The notes under the pieces are model-generated. The model was not told the DNA's origin. It did not search any database and saw only the letters and a program-made list of their open reading frames with translations. Positions 17,936-25,590 of a DNA stretch of 58,735 nt are shown here, piece by piece. Position 1 is the first letter of the stretch, and each line of letters begins with the position of its first letter. This DNA is from Candidatus Bathyarchaeota archaeon (GTDB lineage Archaea > Thermoproteota > Bathyarchaeia > 40CM-2-53-6): positions 1 through 58,735 of the forward strand of contig VBBD01000010.1 of assembly GCA_005882895.1 (NCBI GenBank). The letters run 5' to 3'. Position numbers and translations under genes: made by a program.

Positions 17936-18967
17936 TCACAAAGAGGCGGGAACGGCGGACATGGCTTGCTCTGTGTCATATAGGTGTGGATGTATCATCC
18001 TAGCGATGGGAAATCTCCATCCATCCAACAATCCCATGAGTCTTTGTCCGGCCTTCCAAGCTCTAAGCCTTGGGCTGAAGAACGGTTGTCGCGGCTTGAC
18101 TATTTTCAGCATGATTTCAAGGGGGACAGCAAGGATTCCTTCTATTCCTAATAGTGCCGTGGAAAGTCTCGGGGACATCTTCCAGTAGCGGTAGTATAGG
18201 ACGATTCCGTATGACTGGTCATACTCGACCCAAGAGCGGTTCTTCCTCGTGATATGGGACGCATAGTGAACCATCCGGCATGAAGGAAACAAATTGACGG
18301 GGATTCCGTGCCTCTTGAAGTTGAGAAAGGCATCAAGATCTGATACTCCGTTCAAGTAGCCTCTGTTCCATAGTCTCCCATTGAACATGTTCAGGACTCG
18401 CCGGTGGACCATGAAGAACGACCCGGCAGGGTTGTCCACTTGTACCATGTCTTCTCCATTCCATTCATAATGGACCCAGTAACTTGGCAATCGGCTTCCT
18501 AAGATCCGGCGGATAACTGCCCCTGTTCCGGTACTTGACAAAAAGAATACTGATGGAGTTACAAGTCTCATGGGACCCTGAGGGGAGCCATCTGGACTAA
18601 TCAATTGTGGCGCAGCGACGAGTGCATTGGATCTAGAGCAAGATTCGAGCATCTTCAGAAAACTCTCATTGAAAATAATGTCAGGATTGGATAGGCAAAC
18701 CCAGTCTCCATTGGAATGGTCAAGCCCTATTTGATTTGCCTCGCTCCATTTGATCCTTCGGTGTGAGAGGAGAACCTTCAGCCCCAGCTTTGATGCTTCA
18801 AGGGAATGTGAAAGTGCCTCCAAGTATTCTTTGGTCCCATCTGTGGAGTTGGAGTCAACCACAATTGTCTCAACTTCGGACATGTCGAGTGAGAGAATTG
18901 ACTCGAGGCATTTCCTGATATGGCTGAGAGAGTTCCAAGTGGTGAGGACTATTGACAGCTCCGGCAT
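17936..18967 (-). CDS. family 2 glycosyltransferase
   Basis: 343 aa. LSIVLTTWNSLSHIRKCLESIL and VETIVVDSNSTDGTKEYLEAL define the GT-A nucleotide-binding half; CLSNPDIIFN is the DxD-like motif. NGVSDLDAFLNFKRHG corresponds to the acceptor-side D-D motif, and VHYASH follows. A hydrophobic stretch after residue 270 may bind the membrane. It lies 17 bp downstream of an FkbM methyltransferase gene, so the two are co-transcribed. Confidence 0.88.
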   Translation of the reverse strand: MPELSIVLTTWNSLSHIRKCLESILSLDMSEVETIVVDSNSTDGTKEYLEALSHSLEASKLGLKVLLSHRRIKWSEANQIGLDHSNGDWVCLSNPDIIFNESFLKMLESCSRSNALVAAPQLISPDGSPQGPMRLVTPSVFFLSSTGTGAVIRRILGSRLPSYWVHYEWNGEDMVQVDNPAGSFFMVHRRVLNMFNGRLWNRGYLNGVSDLDAFLNFKRHGIPVNLFPSCRMVHYASHITRKNRSWVEYDQSYGIVLYYRYWKMSPRLSTALLGIEGILAVPLEIMLKIVKPRQPFFSPRLRAWKAGQRLMGLLDGWRFPIARMIHPHLYDTEQAMSAVPASL

Positions 18968-18984
18968 TTACCGGGTTCTCCCAA

Positions 18985-19650
18985 TTAGGGAAGCGAGCCG
19001 AATATTCGGGGGTGAGAATCGAGCTGTTTCAGCTTGAAGCCATACCCGGCTAGAATCTCAAATAAATCGTCTTTTGCATCTTTGTCATGAAGCTCAACTA
19101 TTATCCGCCTGATTTTGCCCTGGTTAAGTGCGTCCTTCGCGCCTTTCAGGACCTTGAATTCCGCCCCCTCTACATCTATCTTAACGAGGTCAGCCATTTC
19201 TCGAACCTGGCTGTCGTATGTGGCTGCTGAAACAATTACGCTTTCCCTTCCGATATATGTATGAGCTGGTCCAGTTCCTGGCCCCAGTTCTGGATTGTAC
19301 TTGAAGACGGGCATTAGGGTTTCCGCGGAACCGATGAATCCTTCGTGAGGGTCGATATAGAAATTGGCCTGACCGTTCATGTCGGAGAGAGCCAGGGGGA
19401 ATATGGTGATGTTGTGTCTTGAACTACTGTCTATTCTTTTTTTTAATACTGGCAGAACATTCGGATTCGGTTCGAATGCATAAACCCGCAGGAAGTGAGA
19501 AGATAGCCGTGTGCTGTATATGCCCACATTAGCGCCCACGTCGACGAAAAGGTCTCCTTTGATGCGCGCAACTTCCTTCCATACTTGAGGTTCGATTGGT
19601 GGACGCTTATGGAGAAAGTACTTTTCAATGAGGAACTTCCAGTCTTTCAC
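18985..19650 (-). CDS. FkbM-family SAM-dependent methyltransferase
   Basis: 221 aa. The SAM-binding start LFVDVGANVGIYSTRLS is followed by VYAFEPNPNVLPVLKKRI (acidic residue binding SAM ribose), FPLALSDMNGQANFYID and DLVKIDVEGAEFKVLKGA, the FkbM hallmark. FkbM enzymes O-methylate sugars or polyketides; in a glycan locus methylation of a sugar hydroxyl, perhaps the chain-terminal residue, is likely. It precedes a GT2 gene on the same strand. Confidence 0.92.
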   Translation of the reverse strand: MKDWKFLIEKYFLHKRPPIEPQVWKEVARIKGDLFVDVGANVGIYSTRLSSHFLRVYAFEPNPNVLPVLKKRIDSSSRHNITIFPLALSDMNGQANFYIDPHEGFIGSAETLMPVFKYNPELGPGTGPAHTYIGRESVIVSAATYDSQVREMADLVKIDVEGAEFKVLKGAKDALNQGKIRRIIVELHDKDAKDDLFEILAGYGFKLKQLDSHPRIFGSLP

Positions 19651-19862
19651 GCTCTACTCTCTTCCCAACTAGTCTGTAAATACCTATCTAGTTTGGTCAA
19701 CTTCTCCCTCGTCACATTTGGACTCTCCTTCTGTATGGTAACTCTAGAACCCTTGTCCTGCACCAGTTAGTTTGAATGCAGACTAAGAAATAGCTCGTGG
19801 ATCGCATTAAATGGTTGAACGAACGAATGAAATAGAAGAGACTAACTCTCAAGATGTAGACC

Positions 19863-21098
19863 ATGCCGTCGGAAACCCTTGCCATCGCCACGAGAAATTG
19901 TCGGCTATGCGGTTCGCAGAAACTGACGGAAGTGCTCTCCCTAGGAAATCAATATGTTTCGGATTTCATCACTGCGACAGGGAAGCATCCGAAATCTCCT
20001 CTCGAACTTGTGCACTGCCGTGACTGCGGATTAGTTCAACTGAGACATACGTTTCCCAGGTCGAACTTGTACCGACATTATTGGTACCGCTCGGGAATCA
20101 GCAAGACTATGCGGGAGGCTCTGACAGATGTGGCGACTAAGGCCTACCAGGTGGCCAGGCCTAGCGCTGGCGACATAGTGATCGACACAGGTTGCAATGA
20201 TGGGACTCTATTGCGCAGCTACCCAAGATCCGGGCTTACATTAATCGGCTTCGAGCCCGCTGAGAATCTCGTCGAAGATGCAAGGAAAGGAACTGACTGG
20301 GTTTTCAACGACTTCTTCGAAGCTGGTATATTCCGTAACAAATTTGGTAACGAGAGGGCCAAGATAGTCACAAGCGTTGCAATGTTCTATGATCTTGAGG
20401 ATCCGAACGGCTTTGTTGGCGATGTCGCTAGGAGCTTGGCTCCTGAAGGTGTCTGGGTTGTCCAACAGAACTACCTGGCATCGATGCTTCAGATGAATGG
20501 CTTCGACAACATTGGTCATGAGCATCTAGAATATTACTGTTTGAGTACGATGGAGAAACTGCTGACTAGGCATGGCCTTGAGATTTTTGACGTTGAAACA
20601 AATGACGTGAATGGAGGAAGTTTTAGGACCTACGCAAGCCATCAGGGAGTGTACCCGATACGAGAGGAAGTAGAGGGGTTAAGACGAAATGAGGAACATC
20701 TGCAGCTGAATAGCAGCGAAGTCTATCGTACGTTCGCGGCGAAAATACGAAAAATCAAATCCCACCTGACGCAACTTGTCAAGAATGAGGTGGGCGAAGG
20801 CAAGACCGTCTACGTCTACGGAGCATCGAACAGAGGAAATACCATACTTCAATACTGCGGGCTCGATTACCGATTGATCAAGAAAGCTGCGGATGCAAAC
20901 AGCGAAAAATGGGGACGAAGAACAGTAGGCACCAAGATTCCAATAGTCTCCAAAGAGGAGGCCCGAAGGGACAAACCAGATTATTTTCTCATACTACCAC
21001 ATCACTTCCTCGAAGAGATCAAACTTGAAGAGAAAGACTTCCTTAATCGCGGTGGAAAATTCATCGTCCCTCTCCCGGAGGTACGCCTGGTTAGCTGA
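19863..21098 (+). CDS. sugar C-methyltransferase-like protein (zinc finger plus SAM domain plus C-terminal domain)
   Basis: 411 aa with the three-part plan of TylC3/NovU-type nucleotide-sugar C-methyltransferases. The N-terminus is a zinc site (CRLCGSQKLTEVLSLGNQ, then CRDCGLVQL), followed by a SAM domain (VIDTGCNDGTLLRSY, EPAENLVEDAR) with NIGHEHLEYYCLSTMEKLL, where a His-Glu-His cluster is catalytic in the family. The C-terminal domain begins VYVYGASNRGNTILQYCGL. Such enzymes make branched deoxy sugars from 4-keto intermediates, fitting the 4,6-dehydratase in this locus. The flanking 19651-19862 has no gene. Confidence 0.9.
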   Translation: MPSETLAIATRNCRLCGSQKLTEVLSLGNQYVSDFITATGKHPKSPLELVHCRDCGLVQLRHTFPRSNLYRHYWYRSGISKTMREALTDVATKAYQVARPSAGDIVIDTGCNDGTLLRSYPRSGLTLIGFEPAENLVEDARKGTDWVFNDFFEAGIFRNKFGNERAKIVTSVAMFYDLEDPNGFVGDVARSLAPEGVWVVQQNYLASMLQMNGFDNIGHEHLEYYCLSTMEKLLTRHGLEIFDVETNDVNGGSFRTYASHQGVYPIREEVEGLRRNEEHLQLNSSEVYRTFAAKIRKIKSHLTQLVKNEVGEGKTVYVYGASNRGNTILQYCGLDYRLIKKAADANSEKWGRRTVGTKIPIVSKEEARRDKPDYFLILPHHFLEEIKLEEKDFLNRGGKFIVPLPEVRLVS

Positions 21099-21140
21099 AA
21101 ATGGCACTCAGCGAGACGAAAGTGTACAATACTGCCGAGG

Positions 21141-21343
21141 CTAAGCCAACTTTTCGATTTCCCCTTCTACGGTCACAGTGCCTTGGTAGCCGCAGCTTGC
21201 GAGATGTAGGTCACGGGCGTTATCCACCCCTCGAGAGGAGCGCGTGATCTACGGACGGTAGCTCCGCACCGAGGGCATGATGGGGGCGTTCGAGATCGCC
21301 TCTTGAAAGAGGGGAACAGCCCGTCCATCGCAATCCTCGACAT
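21141..21343 (-). pseudogene. small zinc-ribbon protein with a 1-bp frameshift, downstream of aIF1
   Basis: On the minus strand the frame from 21343 (or 21328) reads FPSFKRRSRT, CPRCGATVRRS and EGWITPVTYI, then loses the frame. Adding one G after the T at the next codon (TCGCAAGC to TGCGCAAGC) restores CASCGYQGTVTVEGEIEKLA and a stop at 21141. The repaired protein would be about 66 aa with two CxxC pairs around GWITPxTY, the pattern of a common archaeal zinc-ribbon family whose second half reads YxCxxCGYxGxVxxE. The start is 4 bp after the aIF1 stop, so it is the second gene of that operon. A true mutation or a single-base sequencing error would explain it equally well. Confidence 0.7.
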
Positions 21344-21347
21344 GCGG

Positions 21348-21656
21348 CTAATGTAGCTCTATGCTGGTTTCGGGGAAACCATAACCCACCAAGACTTTCT
21401 TCACTTTGTCTCGATGGTCACCTTGTAGAATTATGGCGTTGTTCTTCGAGGTGCCACCGCAGGCGCAGTATGTCTTCAGTTTTGTCGCGAGGTCCGGAAG
21501 ATTGACGCTTTTCCCATCTATGCCCTCGACTATGGTGGCGGGTTTGCCCCATTTGCGCATTTCCATGCGCACTTTAACCGTCTGCTGCTCCATGCTAATG
21601 GTGCCGCAGACACACAGATCCTTGGGTAGGCCGCAGGTCGAACAAACGTCGGCCAT
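21348..21656 (-). CDS. translation initiation factor aIF1 (SUI1 family)
   Basis: 102 aa from the ATG at 21656, chosen because the archaeal protein starts just before the Cys pairs CSTCGLPKDLCVC. The SUI1 core contains VKVRMEMRKWGKPATIVEGI, the conserved CACGGTSKNNAIILQGDH and VLVGYGFPETSIELH. aIF1 binds the small ribosomal subunit and monitors start-codon selection, of interest given the unusual starts elsewhere in this window. A TATA box (TTAAATAC, minus strand) sits at 21714-21721. Confidence 0.95.
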   Translation of the reverse strand: MADVCSTCGLPKDLCVCGTISMEQQTVKVRMEMRKWGKPATIVEGIDGKSVNLPDLATKLKTYCACGGTSKNNAIILQGDHRDKVKKVLVGYGFPETSIELH

Positions 21657-21713
21657 GCTAGAAGCCCGGTGCTCCTTTGTAATCGTCCACAAGTGATTCT
21701 ATCGTTGGCTTGC

Positions 21714-21721
21714 GTATTTAA
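21714..21721 (-). promoter_or_regulatory. TATA box for the aIF1 operon
   Basis: TTAAATAC on the minus strand, about 60 bp upstream of the aIF1 ATG. Transcription should start near 21690 and give a leader of about 35 nt. Confidence 0.55.
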
Positions 21722-21741
21722 GCGTGCCCTCATCAGGTCGC

Positions 21742-21825
21742 TTACATGCCTAGATAGAGGAAGAGGAGGAACCAGAAAAGCCAGGCCGTCGCGAGGGCAA
21801 GGATTACTGTCATCTTTTCCGTCAT
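21742..21825 (-). CDS. 27-residue single-span membrane peptide
   Basis: A complete 27-codon ORF with ATG preceded at 6 bp by GGAG. The peptide has a polar N-terminus (MTEKM) followed by about 22 strongly hydrophobic residues rich in Leu, Phe and Trp, a textbook single transmembrane helix ending LYLGM. Too short for routine gene calling. The ribosome-binding site and composition argue for a real gene; no homologue is known to me. It lies upstream of, and on the same strand as, the aIF1 operon. Confidence 0.5.
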   Translation of the reverse strand: MTEKMTVILALATAWLFWFLLFLYLGM

Positions 21826-22079
21826 GCTTCTCCTGGGTGGTTTAGGGGCTTAGAGCTGAAAATCAGATTGTAACCTTGGGAAGGAAGGAACAGAAAGATT
21901 TGACGAGCGTCTGGTTAAGGGGGATTGGGCTTTGGAGCCTCTTATTGATTCAGGTCTATCTGGATTGCCATGTGTTTCCATCGCTTTCCAGGGGGCCTGT
22001 GGGGTTTTATCGGCTTCAGGGGCTATCGATAAATAGGTACAGCCCTCATATACGATAAGGCGAGTTAGAAGGTTCTCGA

Positions 22080-22328
22080 TTGAGTGAGAGAATAACTGTC
22101 TCGATTGAGCTGGAGTTTCTTAACAAGTACCTGTTCAACGCTTTGAAGAGAAGTCTCTACAATGCGAATCCGAAACGAAAGCTGGACATTATCTATTACT
22201 ACTCTAGGGATCCGAGGGTGAAGTTCTCTATCTCCATGACTGGGTATAGCACTACGAAGCCGAACCCTTCATCCCAATGGAGCACCGTATTCAATAACAT
22301 TCAGAGCATGCGCCAGTATCTTCGCTAG
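22080..22328 (+). CDS. small protein of unknown function
   Basis: 82 aa from a TTG. The sequence is well composed for a folded protein: VSIELEFLNKYLFNALKRSLY then KRKLDIIYYYSRDPRVKFSIS, alternating strand and helix with many Tyr. A TATA-like ATAAATAG at 22030-22037 precedes it. Convergent with the TFB gene. No family recognised. Confidence 0.55.
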   Translation: MSERITVSIELEFLNKYLFNALKRSLYNANPKRKLDIIYYYSRDPRVKFSISMTGYSTTKPNPSSQWSTVFNNIQSMRQYLR

Positions 22329-22336
22329 TGTCTGGT

Positions 22337-23269
22337 CTAAGCGGCTAGGCCGAGGGCGTCTTTCAGGCCCTTGTACCTGTTGCGGACTGTAACTTCGGTG
22401 ACGTTAGCGATTTCCGCGATTTCCTTCTGCGTCTTCTTTTCACCTTGCAGAACGCAGGCGACATAAAGAGCAGCCGCAGCGAGGCCCATTGGGTCCTTGC
22501 CGGCTACGACTCCTTTGTTTCTCGCGTCTTTCAGTACTTGGATGGCCGATTGCTGGGTCTGTATCGTGATTTCGGCCCGACTTGCAATCTTTGATATGCA
22601 GCGAATCGGGTCCTCGACCGGCATCGACATCTCAAGCTCTCTTAGAAGGAGACGGTAGCAGCGTGCGACGTCCTTTTTCTTGATTCGGCTTGCTGAAGCA
22701 ACTTCCTTAAGGGTTCGCGGGGTCTCGCTAGATCTGCATGCTGCATAAAGGGACGCGGCTGCAATTGCAGCAATTGATCGTCCTCTGACCAGTCCACTAT
22801 CGAGTGCCTTTCTGTAAACGACGGCTGAGTCTTCCTTGACGTTGGCTGGTACGTGTAGCCTGTCTGTTAGACGGTCCAGTTCGGCCATTGCTTGCGCTAA
22901 GTTCCGGTCAGAGGATGAGTGTACTCGGGTTCGGATCTGCCATTTGCGGAGGCGGAGCATTTCCATTCTTGTCTCGAAGGGTAGTTGTCTGCCGAAGGCG
23001 TCTCTGTTGACTCGGTCGATGACTGTTGAGAGTCCTTTGTCGTGGATGGAGAAGGATGTGGGTATTCCCACGCGCCCTCTCTCGTCCTTTTCCTCTTTGG
23101 TGAAAGCTCGCCATTCGGGGCCGCGGCTCATTAGGTTCTGGGAGAGGACCAGGCCACAGTCTTGACAGATGGTTTCTCCCTGGTCGAAGTCTTCTATGAG
23201 ATTCAGGCTCGCGCACTCGGGACAGACGTGAACCTTGGGAGGGTGTGCGCTTGGAGAGGGTGTGCTCAT
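22337..23269 (-). CDS. tfb: transcription initiation factor B
   Basis: 310 aa. The N-terminal zinc ribbon is CPECASLNLIEDFDQGE then CQDCG; the B-finger/linker region RGPEWRAFTKEE and a GIPTSFSIHDKGLSTVI stretch follow, typical of archaeal TFB. Two cyclin folds begin near residues 115 and 210, the second ending in the BRE-binding helix-turn-helix EIAEIANVTEVTVRNRYKGL. It recruits RNA polymerase to TBP-TATA complexes. Two TATA-like elements upstream (minus CCTATATAC at 23402-23410 and CTTATATTC at 23382-23390) imply a leader of about 90-110 nt, long for this genome. Confidence 0.97.
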   Translation of the reverse strand: MSTPSPSAHPPKVHVCPECASLNLIEDFDQGETICQDCGLVLSQNLMSRGPEWRAFTKEEKDERGRVGIPTSFSIHDKGLSTVIDRVNRDAFGRQLPFETRMEMLRLRKWQIRTRVHSSSDRNLAQAMAELDRLTDRLHVPANVKEDSAVVYRKALDSGLVRGRSIAAIAAASLYAACRSSETPRTLKEVASASRIKKKDVARCYRLLLRELEMSMPVEDPIRCISKIASRAEITIQTQQSAIQVLKDARNKGVVAGKDPMGLAAAALYVACVLQGEKKTQKEIAEIANVTEVTVRNRYKGLKDALGLAA

Positions 23270-23409
23270 GGGGTTTTCCCTTGGTTTCTCAGGAATGCTT
23301 GCGTCTCCGCTTTCCGGACTGGTTTTGGAGGGGCTTTAGAAGAGTCCAAGCTCGGAAAGCGAGAGCGACGCGTTCGATTTCGAATATAAGTGTTTCGACA
23401 AGTATATAG

Positions 23410-23519
23410 GCTAGGTCGGGTTCCGACGCCTCAAGGTTCCAACCGAATTCGGGTCTTTCGGTTCAGATGGAGGCTCCGCTCTCGCGACGCGAGAGGCAGT
23501 CGCTAAGACCCCCTTTTTC
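23410..23519 (+). ncRNA. candidate structured RNA with T-tract terminator between tfb and tRNA-Gln
   Basis: The plus strand carries two TATA-like elements (23382-23390 and 23402-23408), then a chain of hairpins: GTCGG/CCGAC (23415-23427), AACCGAA/TTCGGTT (23441-23463) and CTCTCG/CGAGAG (23479-23495), ending in CCCCCTTTTT at 23509-23518. That is the plan of a short stable RNA of about 100 nt. The same bases on the minus strand are the tfb leader, so the hairpins could belong to that leader instead. No known RNA family fits. The next 23520-23940 holds only weak ORFs and no recognised gene. Confidence 0.3.
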
Positions 23520-23908
23520 TAGAACCCTCCGCTGTCTGGCACTAATTCTGGCGCGACGGGCTGATCAAAGTACGGTCCGGGCTTGGATCGGTCGCGAATT
23601 ATCCGCATTTCCAACGTGGAACATTCCCTGTTCCAAACATGCCTGTTCAGATCCCGATTCGGGGCTGATTCTGGGCGAATCACCTGCGAATCATGCACAG
23701 ATTCAGAGCCTTTCAGGGACATCAGGCAAACCTTGCCAGAGAGGGCTGAGCGAGTCCCCTTTTCATTACCAAGTGGGTTCAAAAGAACTGAATATAACGA
23801 CCGTTCAAGATCCAACTCACAGCAAATTGCGGTTCAGAAAGGCTACGCAAGCGCGGAATGTTCAATCGACCGATTCTTGGATTCTAGCTTTCTCCACTTC
23901 GACGAAAC

Positions 23909-23916
23909 CTATTATG
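23909..23916 (+). promoter_or_regulatory. TATA box for tRNA-Gln
   Basis: CTATTATG centred about 33 bp before the first tRNA base. Confidence 0.45.
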
Positions 23917-23945
23917 GCTGGTCGAGGGGCAACCGAGAACTTCGT

Positions 23946-24087
23946 AGCCCGGTGGTGTAGTGGTCTAGCATAGCATGGGCGTTTCGGGCCAGAAACACAG
24001 AAGCGTCCCTAGTCGGCTCTGGATCCCCTCAAACAGAGGGGTTGGAGCAACCTGCTGACGGGAGTTCGAATCTCCCCCGGGCTACCA
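23946..24087 (+). tRNA. tRNA-Gln(CTG) with two introns, CCA encoded
   Basis: Exons are 23946-23975, 24015-24022 and 24050-24084; CCA is encoded at 24085-24087. Removing introns 23976-24014 (39 nt, position 29/30) and 24023-24049 (27 nt, canonical 37/38) gives a 73-nt cloverleaf: acceptor AGCCCGG/CCGGGCT, D stem GTGT/GCAT, anticodon stem GCAGG/CCTGC, loop CTCTGGA with anticodon CTG at 24019-24021, T arm GGGAG-TTCGAAT-CTCCC, discriminator A. A1-U72 is the archaeal tRNA-Gln signature. Intron 2 has a perfect bulge-helix-bulge (central helix CTCT/GGAG, bulges GG|A and CA|A). Intron 1 has bulges CA|T and TC|G around ATAG/CTAG (three of four pairs), with an 8-bp inner helix GGGCGTTT/AAGCGTCC. Confidence 0.93.
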
Positions 24088-24131
24088 CGTCGATCGAATA
24101 AGGCTCGTTGTTTGCCCGTTGAGGCCGATGC

Positions 24132-24749
24132 TTAGAAGTTCTTTAGCTCAGAGCTCCAGAACCTTCGCAGAAGAAGCCCCGTAATCAGGCCCCCAATATG
24201 CGCGAAGAAGCCTCCGCCCGCGAAGAGGTCTAAACCAGCGATAAATATGATCAAGACTACGCCTCGGAGTCCTGTTGCTGCTCCCATTATGCCATAGACT
24301 GAGCCGGAGGCTCCAACTCCACAGCTTAGAGAGAGCGCGTTAGGGAAGCCAGTGAGAAAAAATCCTGCGAGATCGGCCCCAACAAAGGTGAGGCTCCCCG
24401 CAATACCGGTAAGGAAGAAAGTTGTCACCCAGCGGGTCTTCGTGACTTGTTCCTCAAGTATAAAGCCAAAGAGCAAAAGGAATAGGATATTGCTTGCGAT
24501 GTGGATGATGCTTGCGTGAAGAAAAATTGAAGTCACCAAGGTCCAGGGATAGATAGGTAATGGCCCGTCGCACTGAGCCAGAACTAGAAGTATCTGTGAA
24601 TTTTGTATCGAGAGAGGACTGATGAAGTCGCCAACTAGGAATCCAATGGCTATGTAAATACAGATGAGTATGAGGGAAAAGACAAGAGTTGGAGAGGTCA
24701 GGTACGGATTTGATTCCTCCTCCCCAGACTCTTGGAAATCCCTTGGCAC
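24132..24749 (-). CDS. rhomboid-family intramembrane serine protease
   Basis: 205 aa, about six transmembrane helices. The catalytic Ser is in GVGASGSVYGIMGA and the catalytic His in FFAHIGGLITGLLL, both inside membrane segments as in rhomboids; the upstream LHASIIHIASNILFLLLFG is the family's helix 2 block with its conserved His and Asn. Rhomboids cleave transmembrane substrates. The acidic N-terminus (QESGEEES) should be cytoplasmic. Neighbours give no clue to the substrate. Confidence 0.9.
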   Translation of the reverse strand: MPRDFQESGEEESNPYLTSPTLVFSLILICIYIAIGFLVGDFISPLSIQNSQILLVLAQCDGPLPIYPWTLVTSIFLHASIIHIASNILFLLLFGFILEEQVTKTRWVTTFFLTGIAGSLTFVGADLAGFFLTGFPNALSLSCGVGASGSVYGIMGAATGLRGVVLIIFIAGLDLFAGGGFFAHIGGLITGLLLRRFWSSELKNF

Positions 24750-24894
24750 GAGGCACGCCCGTCTTTGCCGTCATATAACCTGCAATGAAGAGAGCCCGCA
24801 CAGCTAAATGGGGTGCTCCTCCTTCCATGGAGCGGAATCTGAAGGTCCCGCCATTCTGACCGAGGGATTCCGACTCTGGTGGACCACTGCCGGT

Positions 24895-25311
24895 TTAGGC
24901 AGAAAGAAGTTGTCGGCTTGGGCTTCGCCTTCTACGGCGGATCAAGAGAGCACCTAACAGGGCGGCCAGCGCGATTATGACCAATTGAGCCTGATTCGCG
25001 AAAATCGATTGGAGACCAGATTTCTGAATAATCCCGTTCAATGATGCTGGGTCAAATCGCTTCGACGCTGAACTGAATATCCATACTACCGCGAGTCCGC
25101 ATGAAAGCATAAAGACGAATGCAAGGTGCCCGAAGCTTCTGTTCCTTGCCACCACCAGAGCGGAAGCAGGTCCAGGATTGAGCCCTTGAAACCGGCTCAG
25201 ATCTTCTGTCTCTGCTAATTCCTCTAGTTCCATTTCGTCCCTTTCTCCAAGTTTCTGGCTGAGCTCGGCTTGCCTGGTCAGACTATCAAGAATGTCGTCA
25301 GCGGTAACCAT
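24895..25311 (-). CDS. membrane protein of unknown function with an acidic N-terminal helix
   Basis: 138 aa from the ATG at 25311 (VTADDILDSLTRQAEL); an in-frame upstream extension to 25389 is Arg-rich and unlikely. Residues 1-45 are acidic and helical, two transmembrane spans follow (about 65-85 and 107-125), and the end is a run of Arg (LIRRRRRS) that should sit in the cytoplasm. No catalytic motif. Possibly an accessory or scaffold protein; unknown. Confidence 0.65.
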   Translation of the reverse strand: MVTADDILDSLTRQAELSQKLGERDEMELEELAETEDLSRFQGLNPGPASALVVARNRSFGHLAFVFMLSCGLAVVWIFSSASKRFDPASLNGIIQKSGLQSIFANQAQLVIIALAALLGALLIRRRRRSPSRQLLSA

Positions 25312-25554
25312 GTCCTTCTTTTTTCTCGTCAGAGGACCAGAGAAACCGAATCGATGGCGTGCCCTAGGGGATCTGGAATCCGAACCCACCTTTTACTCCC
25401 CATATGTTGGTATTGGGCTGATCGCGGATTTGAGGATACGAGTACTGGTCAATGCCGGACCCGGTCACTTCTTCTTCGCCCACGTGACGAACGTGTGCTG
25501 CGGTCATCTTACTGGGTTCCAGAAAACCGAAGGAATTGCCTATGACAGCCCAAG

Positions 25555-25570
25555 GTTTATCCTTAAAATC
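25555..25570 (+). promoter_or_regulatory. TATA region for coaD
   Basis: An AT-rich element GTTTATCC followed by TTAAAATC, ending about 20 bp before the TTG start, consistent with a leaderless or near-leaderless transcript. Confidence 0.4.
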
Positions 25571-25590
25571 GAGACCCCAAAGAGCGCGAC

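Noticed and set aside
21876-22058. 60-codon ORF on the plus strand
   Set aside because: No ribosome site or pattern; composition like random translation of a regulatory region.
23467-23973. 168-codon plus-strand frame and its antisense partners upstream of tRNA-Gln
   Set aside because: Low-complexity Ser/Arg-rich translation without domain-like pattern, running into the tRNA gene.
23946-24087. Reading the first tRNA as tRNA-Glu(TTC) with one intron
   Set aside because: The Glu fold leaves extra bases between the D stem and anticodon stem and needs wobble-rich pairing; the two-intron Gln fold is perfect and has A1-U72.
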